NCBI RefSeq assembly: GCF_004119445.1
Contig: NZ_QICI01000029.1
Span: forward strand, 1-64,000
Direction: 5' to 3'
Source of the DNA: Chryseobacterium sp. CH21
GTDB lineage: Bacteria; Bacteroidota; Bacteroidia; Flavobacteriales; Weeksellaceae
DNA: 64,000 nt
The notes beneath the pieces are model-generated. The model was not told where the DNA came from. It did not search any database and was given only the letters and a program-made list of their open reading frames with translations. This document shows positions 54,647 through 62,549 of this stretch, piece by piece (position 1 is the stretch's first letter; each line of letters starts with the position of its first letter). The position numbers and the translations under genes are program-made.

Positions 54647-55882
54647 TTATTGTTTTTCAGAAAAAAGTGTTTTTCTTTTGCTGTCCAGTCCCCAGTTCAA
54701 TCCTAAGAATGAAATGAGATTATCCTTATCGCCGTAATTTTTCCCGAAAGCAGCATTGATGTATACACTGTCAGATACTTTATAGTTGATAATTCCATTG
54801 GAACGGTAGGTGTTATCCAAATCACTGCTTCTGTAGATGAATTCATAGCCAATAGAGAATTTATTGTAAACGAGTTCTATTTTTCCACCAAAATCATAAT
54901 TGTTGGTTTTGTTGAACCCGTTGGGAACATCATAAACCGTTTTGTCCTGCATGTATCTTGCAACGGCATAGAAATTCAATCTTTTTTCTGTTTTTGAAGG
55001 GTCTGCAGGAGTTTCTTTGATCATTACCTTTGATTTTTCCTTCTTTTGATCTTCATCTGGCTTTGGGGTTTTCCTTTCCAGATTGATTCCTGAACTCATC
55101 GTCATCCAAACTCCGAATTTTCCGAATTGATTATTTTTAAACTGGTTATCCAAAAAGAAAGTACTGTAGGCCGAAGCGAGATCTAATTGAAAAGCAGGTT
55201 TTTCGTCAAGGTATTTTTTATATTTTTCAGTTTCGGTTTTGTAATACTCAGGGACAAACTTTTCTAATGCTTTTGCCTTCATCTCGTTTTTTTCATCTGG
55301 GCTGGCATTGGATGCTTCTATATCATTATACTCCTTTGAATTTTCAAACTCTGCCTGAATATCGGTTAATTGCTTTGAAATATTATCATTTGAAGCGGCA
55401 ATAGCCTTTATATTTTTTGCGTTTCTTACTTTAAACACAGTTGTTCGCAAAGAAAAAGAGACTGAGGGATTTTCTGTATCAAGATTTTCAATTTTATAAT
55501 TTCTCAGAAAGGCAAATGAGAATGAAACGTTTTTTGCTTCACTGAAAATGTTATTTTTGTACTTATCAGTATTGCCAATCTTTTTAATTCCCGCATATTT
55601 CAAAGCATCCATTTCTGTTAGAGGAAATAAATGCGTCGGCGTAAGTTCTACTGCATAGGCATTAGGAAGACCTTCATTTTCGCTGAATGAATTCACAATA
55701 CTGGTCATGAAGGCTTTTTTTGATTTTGGAGTTTCCAGATCAGAGCTTGCCAGGCCGAGAAGCATTACACTTGGAGCATTGGAAAGCTCCAGCTTGTTTA
55801 ACTCTGCAGTAATCTCTTTACTTTGAGAAAATAGCAATGTCATTCCGTTCACCAGAGCTGTTAATATTAATAATTTTTTCAT
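54647..55882 (-). CDS. Exported hypothetical protein with a C-terminal beta-barrel
   Basis: 411 aa with signal peptide (LVNGMTLLFSQ). Residues about 165-230 contain a charged helical region (IQAEFENSKEYNDIEASNAS, KALEKFVPEYYKTETEKYKK). The rest alternates aromatic and polar residues in strand pattern (LNFYAVARYMQDKTVY, FGGKIELVYNKFSIGYEFIY, YINAAFGKNYG), suggesting a small outer-membrane barrel. Not recognised as a named family. Overlaps the preceding gene by 4 bases. Confidence 0.65.
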   Translation of the reverse strand: MKKLLILTALVNGMTLLFSQSKEITAELNKLELSNAPSVMLLGLASSDLETPKSKKAFMTSIVNSFSENEGLPNAYAVELTPTHLFPLTEMDALKYAGIKKIGNTDKYKNNIFSEAKNVSFSFAFLRNYKIENLDTENPSVSFSLRTTVFKVRNAKNIKAIAASNDNISKQLTDIQAEFENSKEYNDIEASNASPDEKNEMKAKALEKFVPEYYKTETEKYKKYLDEKPAFQLDLASAYSTFFLDNQFKNNQFGKFGVWMTMSSGINLERKTPKPDEDQKKEKSKVMIKETPADPSKTEKRLNFYAVARYMQDKTVYDVPNGFNKTNNYDFGGKIELVYNKFSIGYEFIYRSSDLDNTYRSNGIINYKVSDSVYINAAFGKNYGDKDNLISFLGLNWGLDSKRKTLFSEKQ

Positions 55883-56277
55883 AGCTCAACTTTTATGTAT
55901 TTATAAACCCCATAGATAAATTTACCAGTTAAATCTTCTGTTGTTTTGCCTTTAAAAGGATTGAAATTAAAATTCTTACTAGGAATTTGAGGGAATTCAA
56001 ACTTTATTCTGCAGGTATTTATTAAAATCTGAAGATGATTCACCTGCATATTAATATTGAAAGATGTCGCAAAAAGTAAATTATCGGACTTTAAATCTGC
56101 TTTTGGAATGGTAAAAGAAAATCCGTCATCTTTTAAATTGTTGTCATCTATCCGTATTCCATTAATAATAAAATGGGGATCACCAAATTGTGTATTGGCA
56201 CTGATTATTACATTCACTTCAACATTGTATTCATTAAAGTCTGCAATTTCTACTGTTTTTTGAGAAATCTTTTTCAT
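55879..56277 (-). CDS. Cytoplasmic-looking hypothetical protein coupled to the barrel gene
   Basis: 132 aa from the ATG at 56277; an upstream ATG at 56328 would add an odd Ile/Leu/Lys stretch. No signal peptide, and no family I recognise. It is beta-rich (YNVEVNVIISANTQFGDPHF, LLFATSFNINMQVNHLQILI). Its stop overlaps the barrel gene by 4 bases, so the two are co-translated and probably form a functional pair. Confidence 0.65.
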   Translation of the reverse strand: MKKISQKTVEIADFNEYNVEVNVIISANTQFGDPHFIINGIRIDDNNLKDDGFSFTIPKADLKSDNLLFATSFNINMQVNHLQILINTCRIKFEFPQIPSKNFNFNPFKGKTTEDLTGKFIYGVYKYIKVEL

Positions 56278-56511
56278 GTCTATTGTTTTTTTAGTTTGTA
56301 ATATTTTCAAAATCTGTAAAATGATCATGAGTACATTTCAGCTTTTGATTCTATTTCAAATTTACGATTTGTAATATTAGAGGTCAATTACCTTTTCGGG
56401 TGATATTGTGTTGTTTTAATAAGGCAATCAAATTCTTCTGAAATGAAAGAAGCAACCATTAAATCCAATAATTAAATCGGATCAAGAATTCTGTGCCCCA
56501 ATTAAATTCTC

Positions 56512-56519
56512 TATTTTTG
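56512..56519 (+). promoter_or_regulatory. -7 box of the small membrane protein gene
   Basis: TATTTTTG, 18 bases before the ATG at 56538. Confidence 0.45.
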
Positions 56520-56537
56520 CAGCATATTTTTACAGAC

Positions 56538-56870
56538 ATGCAAAAAGCTTTGATGTATTTCGCGTTAGGAACAGTAGTAAGCTTCCTGATCAATTATTTC
56601 TTTATAAGTTCGGAAAATATCGCACTGGATATTTATTATGCCTTTGCCTTCGGTTCTGCATGGGGAATCGCTTATTATCTGGATACTCCTAACTTTACAC
56701 TGCCGAAAAAATTAATTCTTTCATTTGTAGCCATGGGAGTTCTGGTACTTATTGGTGCTCTGATTTTTAACCTTGAACTGGCGATTCCGTCTATCCTGAA
56801 GTTTTCTATGGTGTTTGTAGCTTATTATATGATAGCAAGTTTTAAGGAAACTAAGTCATTAAGAAAATAA
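56538..56870 (+). CDS. Small inner-membrane hypothetical protein
   Basis: 110 aa from the ATG at 56538 (the longer frame starts inside the promoter). Three to four hydrophobic segments: MYFALGTVVSFLINYFFI, IYYAFAFGSAWGIAYYL, LILSFVAMGVLVLIGALIF, ILKFSMVFVAYYMIASF. No catalytic motif. Function unknown. Confidence 0.65.
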   Translation: MQKALMYFALGTVVSFLINYFFISSENIALDIYYAFAFGSAWGIAYYLDTPNFTLPKKLILSFVAMGVLVLIGALIFNLELAIPSILKFSMVFVAYYMIASFKETKSLRK

Positions 56871-56880
56871 ATAAAAAAAA

Positions 56881-56904
56881 GAGGTTGTCAGATTTGACAG
56901 GTTC
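56881..56904. terminator. Hairpin between convergent genes
   Basis: aggttgtca / tgacaggtt (one mismatch) between the small membrane gene and the DUF3667 gene, with A and T runs outside. Confidence 0.6.
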
Positions 56905-56913
56905 TTTGTTTAT

Positions 56914-58017
56914 TTAATGGATCATCATGAAGCTTATAAGGGCAAGACCTAGAAGTAAAAACATGAATGCAATAAAATTAATGGTGAATAGTACCATTCC
57001 GACAATAAAGCTGACCAAACCATGAGCCCGATAAACACGCTTGTGAGCAATAAAGAAATACGCTATAATGTATAATGACAGGAATAATACTGTTAGAAAT
57101 AAAATGGTGTCAATCAGCCAAAAGTCTATGAGACCTTTCAATTTAGAAAGTAAGAATATAAATAAGATGGTTAGCAGTAAAAACGAAAAGTAATGCAGCG
57201 TGAAAATTCCGTGATCAAAATACCACCATTTTTTCTTACTGTGGAAAATCCATAAAAAGAAAGCAAACATGGGAAGATATAAGAAAAGAGCTTTTGGTAA
57301 ATTATGGTAAGATTTTTCAAGCATATTTGCAATGAATTCTTTTCCCGTTACCCCTTTTTCTTTAAGCTCGAAAAATTTGTAAGCGATCGGTTTTTTAATA
57401 AAACTAAATATAGACGGATTTTTAGCCATAGCAGAATCGTAGGATTTTCTCGTTTTGTAGCCTTCAAAGCTATAATTGCTGCGTATGGCTTTATTCATAT
57501 CAAGGGTCTCCTGGATATCTTTTGCAGAGGTAGTATCAGAAAGAGCACTGAGATTTTTCAAAACAATAGAATCTTCTCTGGTCAGATTTTTCTGAGCCTT
57601 TATGCTGTCGAATACCTTCTGTGTTTCAGGAGACTTCATCTCATCAGTAAAGCTTATTGTCAATAAATCTTTGTTATTTGGTTTATCTGAGCTAATCTTA
57701 ACAATAGGAAAAAGAGCAAACATAAAAAAAGTAACAAAACTCACAAAAATGTAGAGTTTAACAGGAGGTACAAATTTCTGTCTTTTGCCTTCCAGATAGA
57801 CATTGGTAAGCTTTCCCGGGCTAATCAGCAGGTTTTTTAAAGTGCCCCAGAACTGGCCATCATAGTGGGTGAAATCTTCAATGAAATGAGTAAAAAGAAA
57901 ATGGAAAGGCTGTCTGCTTTCAATGTTTTCCTGTCCGCAGTGTGGGCAAAACCTCTCTTCAACGTGGTACCCACAGTTTAGGCAGTTTTTATCTTCTCGT
58001 ATTTTTCCGTGGCTCAT
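56914..58017 (-). CDS. DUF3667-family membrane protein with N-terminal zinc ribbon
   Basis: 367 aa. A zinc-ribbon knuckle at residues 10-30 (CLNCGYHVEERFCPHCGQEN) is followed by FIEDFTHYDGQFWGTLKNLL, GKLTNVYLEGKRQKFVPPVK and several transmembrane segments (FVSFVTFFMFALFPIV, ALFLYLPMFAFFLWIF, YFSFLLLTILFIFLL, TILFLTVLFLSLYIIAYF, IVGMVLFTINFIAFMFLL). This is the DUF3667 pattern. Function unknown; common in Bacteroidota. A soluble loop lies at about 115-215. Confidence 0.88.
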   Translation of the reverse strand: MSHGKIREDKNCLNCGYHVEERFCPHCGQENIESRQPFHFLFTHFIEDFTHYDGQFWGTLKNLLISPGKLTNVYLEGKRQKFVPPVKLYIFVSFVTFFMFALFPIVKISSDKPNNKDLLTISFTDEMKSPETQKVFDSIKAQKNLTREDSIVLKNLSALSDTTSAKDIQETLDMNKAIRSNYSFEGYKTRKSYDSAMAKNPSIFSFIKKPIAYKFFELKEKGVTGKEFIANMLEKSYHNLPKALFLYLPMFAFFLWIFHSKKKWWYFDHGIFTLHYFSFLLLTILFIFLLSKLKGLIDFWLIDTILFLTVLFLSLYIIAYFFIAHKRVYRAHGLVSFIVGMVLFTINFIAFMFLLLGLALISFMMIH

Positions 58018-58290
58018 AAATTATAAAGTATAATTAGCGCAAATATAATTATTTCAGTGAAAATATAATTATATCTATGTATTTTACGGAAATCTTTAAA
58101 GTAAATTTAATAAAAGGAAAGAGTTGAGGGAAAAACTCTTTGCTGTTTCATTGGTGTTTTTAGAATCTTCGAAGTGTTTTTTTTTATCGGAACATTTGTT
58201 CGCAAGATGTATGCCAAATTGTAATTAGTGTTAAAATCTATTGATAGAGGGGTGTAGAACCAAGATTATATAGATTAAATAAAATATGTT
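58018..58290. other. Intergenic region ahead of the ribosomal operon
   Basis: No gene. It separates the divergent DUF3667 gene from the ribosomal promoter at 58291. I see no leader structure that I can assign. Confidence 0.4.
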
Positions 58291-58320
58291 TTTGGGTTAC
58301 AAAAATAATTTGTACCTTTG
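58291..58320 (+). promoter_or_regulatory. Promoter of rplM-rpsI
   Basis: TTTG at 58291-58294 and TACCTTTG at 58313-58320, 18 bases apart, match the Bacteroidota pattern well. The leader to the GTG start is about 40 bases. Confidence 0.8.
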
Positions 58321-58366
58321 CACACCCTTTTAGGGGTAAATTATGTTTAATCTTTAACTAAAACGT

Positions 58367-58822
58367 GTGAATACATTAAGTTACAAAACTGTTTCAGCGA
58401 ACAAAGCTACTGCTAATAAAGAATGGGTTGTGGTAGACGCTGAAGGACAGCCGTTAGGTAGATTAGCTTCTACGGTTGCAAAGATTTTGAGAGGTAAGCA
58501 CAAAACGAACTTTACACCTCACGTAGATTGTGGTGATAACGTGATCGTTTTGAATGCTGGGAAAATTACACTTTCCGGAAACAAGTGGGCTGATAAGACT
58601 TATATCTGGCATACAGGATATCCTGGAGGACAGAAGTCTATGACTGCGGCTGAACTTCAAAAGAAAGATTCTTTAAAGGTATTAGAGAAGTCTGTAAAAG
58701 GTATGTTACCTAAAAACAGATTAGGATCTGCTATCCTTAAGAACCTTTATTTATATGAAGGAACTGAGCACAAACATGAAGCTCAACAGCCAAAAACAAT
58801 TAATGTTAACGAATTTAAATAA
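58367..58822 (+). CDS. rplM: Ribosomal protein uL13
   Basis: 151 aa, large-subunit protein. Recognised by VVDAEGQPLGRLASTVAKIL, DCGDNVIVLNAGKI and KGMLPKNRLGSAILKNLYLY. The start is GTG: no in-frame ATG is available because a stop precedes it. Six bases separate it from rpsI, the usual order. Confidence 0.97.
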   Translation: MNTLSYKTVSANKATANKEWVVVDAEGQPLGRLASTVAKILRGKHKTNFTPHVDCGDNVIVLNAGKITLSGNKWADKTYIWHTGYPGGQKSMTAAELQKKDSLKVLEKSVKGMLPKNRLGSAILKNLYLYEGTEHKHEAQQPKTINVNEFK

Positions 58823-58828
58823 TTAATT

Positions 58829-59215
58829 ATGTCTATAGTTCACAAAATCGGAAGAAGAAAGACTTCTGTAGCAAGAGTTTATGTAAGACCAGGTTCTGGT
58901 GTTATTACAGTAAACGGTAAAGATGCTAAAGAATATTTCTCTACAGACGTGATGGTTTACAAATTAAACCAACCGTTTATCCTTTCTGAGACTGTTGGTC
59001 AGTATGACGTTACCGTAAACGTATTCGGTGGTGGAAATACAGGTCAGGCAGAGGCTATCAGATTAGGTATTTCAAGAGCTTTATGCGAAATCAACGCTGA
59101 GTTCAGATTAGCATTGAAGCCAGCTGGTTTACTTACAAGAGACGCAAGAATGGTGGAAAGAAAGAAGCCAGGTCAGAAAAAAGCAAGAAAGAGATTCCAA
59201 TTCTCAAAACGTTAA
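58829..59215 (+). CDS. rpsI: Ribosomal protein uS9
   Basis: 128 aa, small-subunit protein. It begins [18 protein letters not shown] and ends in the conserved basic tail [17 protein letters not shown] that reaches the P site. Second gene of the rplM operon. Confidence 0.97.
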   Translation: MSIVHKIGRRKTSVARVYVRPGSGVITVNGKDAKEYFSTDVMVYKLNQPFILSETVGQYDVTVNVFGGGNTGQAEAIRLGISRALCEINAEFRLALKPAGLLTRDARMVERKKPGQKKARKRFQFSKR

Positions 59216-59223
59216 GATTTCTC

Positions 59224-59339
59224 GTTGGCAGATGGCTATTGGCTATTGGCTACAGAAATGTATTAAATTTTTTTTAAACTTAATCTCGGCGAAAAGCCCA
59301 TTGCCAAAAGCAAAAAGCAGACCGCCAATTGCCCGTTAC
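59224..59339. repeat. Intergenic inverted-repeat element between rpsI and rpsB
   Basis: Left part ttggcagatggctattggctattggct (59224-59250) and right part agcccattgccaaaagcaaaaagcagaccgccaattgcc (59296-59334) are loosely complementary, built from GGC(A/T)ATTGGC-type units. It falls inside what is usually a tight ribosomal gene cluster and looks like a small repeat insertion. Confidence 0.55.
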
Positions 59340-59422
59340 GTTTAGCATCCAAACGCTTCTCCCATCTAAAGAAGTTGTTGATTGTTTAAAAGACGGAAAG
59401 TAAACTAACAAAAACAGAAAAC

Positions 59423-60184
59423 ATGGCAAAAGCAAATGTAAAAGACCTTTTAGAGGCTGGCGTACACTTCGGTCACATGACTAGAAAGTGGAACCCAAAT
59501 ATGGCTCCATACATTTTTATGGAGAAAAACGGTATTCACATTGTAGACTTACATAAAACAGCAGTTAAATTAGATGAAGCTTGCAGCGCTTTAGAAAAAT
59601 TAACTTCTGCAGGTAAAAAAGTTCTTTTCGTAGCTACTAAGAAGCAAGCGAAAGAAGTGGTTGCAAAACACGCTTCTGAACTTAATATGCCTTATATTAC
59701 AGAAAGATGGCCAGGTGGTATGTTAACGAACTTCGTTACTATCAGAAAGGCGGTAAAGAAAATGAACTCTATCGACAAAATGAAAAAAGACGGTACGTTC
59801 GAAACTTTATCTAAAAAAGAAAGATTACAAGTTGACAGACAAAGAGCTAACCTTGAGAAGAACTTAGGTTCTATCGCTGACATGGTGAGACTTCCATCTG
59901 CTGTATTTGTAGTTGATATCTTAAGAGAGCACATCGCGGTAACTGAAGCTAAGAAACTAGGTATTCCAGTTTTCGGTATCGTTGATACAAACTCTGACCC
60001 TAGAAAAGTTGACTTCGTTATCCCAGGAAACGATGATGCTTCTAAGTCTATTGATATGATCCTTAGCGTAGTTTCTGAATCTATCAAAGAAGGTCAGTCT
60101 CAAAGAAAAGCTGATAAAGAAAAATCTAAAGAAGAAGGAGAAAAAGTATCTGCTGATACAGATGCTGATTTCGATGCAGAATAA
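59423..60184 (+). CDS. rpsB: Ribosomal protein uS2
   Basis: 253 aa. Signatures KDLLEAGVHFGHMTRKWNPN, MEKNGIHIVDLHKTA, ERWPGGMLTNFVTIRK and GIVDTNSDPRKVDFVIPGND. The C-terminal tail is acidic and charged (KEEGEKVSADTDADFDAE), as in relatives. A terminator follows. tsf, which usually follows rpsB, is not present in the next 3.8 kb. Confidence 0.97.
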   Translation: MAKANVKDLLEAGVHFGHMTRKWNPNMAPYIFMEKNGIHIVDLHKTAVKLDEACSALEKLTSAGKKVLFVATKKQAKEVVAKHASELNMPYITERWPGGMLTNFVTIRKAVKKMNSIDKMKKDGTFETLSKKERLQVDRQRANLEKNLGSIADMVRLPSAVFVVDILREHIAVTEAKKLGIPVFGIVDTNSDPRKVDFVIPGNDDASKSIDMILSVVSESIKEGQSQRKADKEKSKEEGEKVSADTDADFDAE

Positions 60185-60206
60185 TTGAAGATTTTCTTTT
60201 ATATAG

Positions 60207-60240
60207 GAAAAACGCTGGATTTCGGTCCAGCGTTTTTTTA
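60207..60240 (+). terminator. Terminator of rpsB
   Basis: aacgctgga / tccagcgtt hairpin with a short loop, then seven T. Confidence 0.9.
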
Positions 60241-60251
60241 TTGTTTATATG

Positions 60252-60440
60252 CTAAGGTTTCTTAGGGCATACTGTAAATTCAGGGAAATCAGGATCTGTA
60301 GTTGGGATCACTACTCCTATTCTGCATACACCGCTGCAGCACATTTCTCCCATTTCGAAATTACAGCCGTCAATGCAGCTTCTGTATCCTCCTTTGATTG
60401 TTCTTAGCTCACTTCTTGAGACTTTTTTTAAATTTTTCAT
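60252..60440 (-). CDS. GG-leader, cysteine-rich bacteriocin-like peptide
   Basis: 62 aa. N-terminal leader MKNLKKVSRSELRTIKGG ends in a Gly-Gly pair, the cleavage site used by C39-peptidase ABC exporters (PCAT family). The mature part (about 44 aa) has six cysteines (RSCIDGC, EMCCSGVC, TVCPKKP), enough for three disulfides. This leader type is common for short peptides in Chryseobacterium relatives. No exporter or immunity gene lies adjacent. Role as bacteriocin, signal or toxin is not shown. Convergent with rpsB. Confidence 0.78.
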   Translation of the reverse strand: MKNLKKVSRSELRTIKGGYRSCIDGCNFEMGEMCCSGVCRIGVVIPTTDPDFPEFTVCPKKP

Positions 60441-60597
60441 GGTTTTAGTTTTAGTTTTTTTCCTACTCTTAACGCTTTTCGGATTCCGCGATTATTAAGT
60501 TCTAAATATAGGGAAATATCTATTACGGATGAGATTTATAAAGTAATATTTTGATTTTGTGGAATTTAGCTTTTATACAATTGCTGAAAAAATAAAA

Positions 60598-60622
60598 ACC
60601 CACAGAATTCTGTAGGTTATAT
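60598..60622 (-). terminator. Terminator of the trmB-linked operon
   Basis: acccacagaa / ttctgtaggt stem (one mismatch), followed on the minus strand by tttttatttt; directly at the stop of the 60624 gene. Confidence 0.65.
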
Positions 60623-60623
60623 T

Positions 60624-61064
60624 TTAATTTGAAAGTTTTATAGAATAAGAAGTTGTGACAAACTTTGTAGACTGGTATGGCGAGTTACAAACAACTCCTG
60701 ATAATCTATAGTTCTGGTTTTTGGGAACCATGGTATATCCTATTTTTCCGGCACCAATAGGTATTTTCTTGAAAAAATTCCCTCCGCTTACTGTAAGTAC
60801 CATATTGCATGGAGATTTGTTTTCTACTGAAATAGAAGTTCTTGGGTTCTTAGGATCATCACTGTTAAGAAGATCATTAAGAACATCGGCTGTTTCCGGT
60901 TTATAGGTCTTTATAAGTTCATTATACTCTCTTTCTGTATTAGCTCTGTTCCCTGTATTGTTGGAAGGAGAAGGGTAGGAGGTTCTTCCCGGATAGCTGC
61001 CATAATTTACATTGCAGCTGGCTAGGATCAATGAAATTCCGGTAAAAACGAATAGTTTTTTCAT
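60624..61064 (-). CDS. Lipoprotein of a tandem paralogous family (member C)
   Basis: 146 aa with lipobox (GISLILASCNVNYG). A Ser/Pro-rich stretch (about 25-45) is followed by a domain shared with the two relatives at 61061 and 62550: SPCNMVLTVSGGNFFKKIPI and a final segment with VVCNSPYQSTKF. Shorter than the relatives and lacking their NAHPDDP repeat region. Function unknown. Starts with a 4-base overlap on the 61061 gene, so they are co-translated. Confidence 0.75.
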   Translation of the reverse strand: MKKLFVFTGISLILASCNVNYGSYPGRTSYPSPSNNTGNRANTEREYNELIKTYKPETADVLNDLLNSDDPKNPRTSISVENKSPCNMVLTVSGGNFFKKIPIGAGKIGYTMVPKNQNYRLSGVVCNSPYQSTKFVTTSYSIKLSN

Positions 61065-61762
61065 CCTATTTTATTTTTTGATTTTTCTTTTTTGGAAGAC
61101 TTATCCGGTATTGGTTCCTTTTGGGCAGATTTCACTTCTTTACCAGTCTGTTTCGGATTGTCTATCGTTACAAATATACTTTTTTTAATGTCTTTCTGTG
61201 AGGAATATTTCATATCGCAGATATTGCTGTTGAGGGTGTAGGAATCCTTTTTAAGGACAATAAAGTTTTCTGCACGGGCAGGAACCGCAAGATTATAAAA
61301 CTCCTTTCCTTCGATTCGCAGGACAATATTACAGTCTGAATTATTTTTGAATAAAAGAATAGCCTCATTATGGTTAATATCCTCATTAAACATGGCATTC
61401 AGAACCTTCGCCGTTTTTTCCTTGTGCTGAACAGAAGTTTCTGCAATAAGCTTTTTGAATTCCTCAGCATCATCTGAATTAGGATTTCTCATAACACTTT
61501 TAGGAATATCCGTAATAATAGGTCTTGCTTCCATTGGCTTCGCATTACGGGCTCCCTTTGTCCATTCAGCGTTTTTTAAAGCAATAAGTTTTGGTTTGAG
61601 CACAATTTTCTTAGGATCGTCAGGGTGTGCGTTCTTTAGGTATTCTTCAATTTCTTTAATGTTTGTGCTTTTTAAAATGTCTTTACTGCCTTTCTGAGCC
61701 TGTGTAAAGTTGGGAATAAGAAATGTGAAGAATAGAATCGTTAAAAATTTTTTTTTCATCAA
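61061..61762 (-). CDS. Secreted protein of a tandem paralogous family (member B)
   Basis: 233 aa with signal peptide (FFTFLIPNFTQAQ). The N-terminal half has the motif EEYLKNAHPDDPKKIVLKPK. The C-terminal domain is SDCNIVLRIEGKEFYNLAVPA, then SNICDMKYSSQKDIKKSI. The tail is Lys-rich. Closest relative is the gene at 62550-63313. Function unknown. It starts 14 bases after trmB ends, probably sharing its transcript, which is unexpected for such unrelated products. Confidence 0.75.
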   Translation of the reverse strand: MMKKKFLTILFFTFLIPNFTQAQKGSKDILKSTNIKEIEEYLKNAHPDDPKKIVLKPKLIALKNAEWTKGARNAKPMEARPIITDIPKSVMRNPNSDDAEEFKKLIAETSVQHKEKTAKVLNAMFNEDINHNEAILLFKNNSDCNIVLRIEGKEFYNLAVPARAENFIVLKKDSYTLNSNICDMKYSSQKDIKKSIFVTIDNPKQTGKEVKSAQKEPIPDKSSKKEKSKNKIG

Positions 61763-61776
61763 GCTTTTTTATTTCA

Positions 61777-62453
61777 TCAGCTGATCCGGAATTTAATGTA
61801 AGTTATCGTTTTTCCTTTTGCCGAGAATAGCTCTTCATAATACGTTTTGATGTCTCTCAAATGCTCCGTATTAGGATCGTATTCTGGTGCGCCATAGATA
61901 TCATGGTGGGCAGAAATGATTTCATAGCCCGCTCCTTGTAAATACCCAAGGGTATACCCATGCAGAAATTCTGAATCGGTTTTCAGGTGGATAATTCCTC
62001 CTGGCTTCAGGAACTTTTTATAACGGTCTAAAAATCCGGATGTGTTAATCTGTGTTTTGTTCTTTTGTATTTTATTTGTGGATCCGGGAACGTAATCCAT
62101 ATTTCATCTACTTCATTTTCAGCAAAGAAATAATCTACAAGTTCGATCTGAGTTCTTAGAAAAGCTACATTAGTCATGTTGCTATCCACAGCTTCTTTAG
62201 CACCAAACCAGAATCTCGCTCCTTTAATATCCACTCCGATAAAGTTTTTTTCAGGAAATGTTTTGGCGAGCCCTACAGAATATTCTCCTTTTCCGCAACC
62301 TAACTCCAATACAATTGGATTGTCATTTTTAAAGAAGTTTTCTCTCCATTTTCCTTTAAGTTTGAAACCTTTTAAAGCATCTTCCCTTGTTGGTTGGATT
62401 ACATTAGGTAATATTTTGTTTTCTGCGAATCTTGCTAATTTATTCTTGCCCAT
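61777..62453 (-). CDS. trmB: tRNA (guanine-N7)-methyltransferase, frame broken near 62032
   Basis: Two frames (to 62028 and from 62100) join into about 225 aa when one base is added to the A5 run at 62030-62034, giving [20 protein letters not shown]. Start at ATG 62453 (MGKNKLARF). Motifs: [16 protein letters not shown] (SAM binding), [37 protein letters not shown] (TrmB-specific), [13 protein letters not shown]. Methylates G46 of tRNA in the cytoplasm. Preserved on both sides of the break, so sequence error is likely. Confidence 0.92.
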
Positions 62454-62471
62454 TGAGTTATAAAATGAGTG

Positions 62472-62479
62472 CAAAAATA
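62472..62479 (-). promoter_or_regulatory. -7 box of trmB
   Basis: Minus strand TATTTTTG, 18 bases before the trmB ATG at 62453, matches TAnnTTTG. Confidence 0.5.
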
Positions 62480-62549
62480 GTGAAAATTTATGGAGTATCT
62501 TTGCCTTTTGAGGGTAAAAGACATAGAGATAATTCGTTTTTGATTGATA

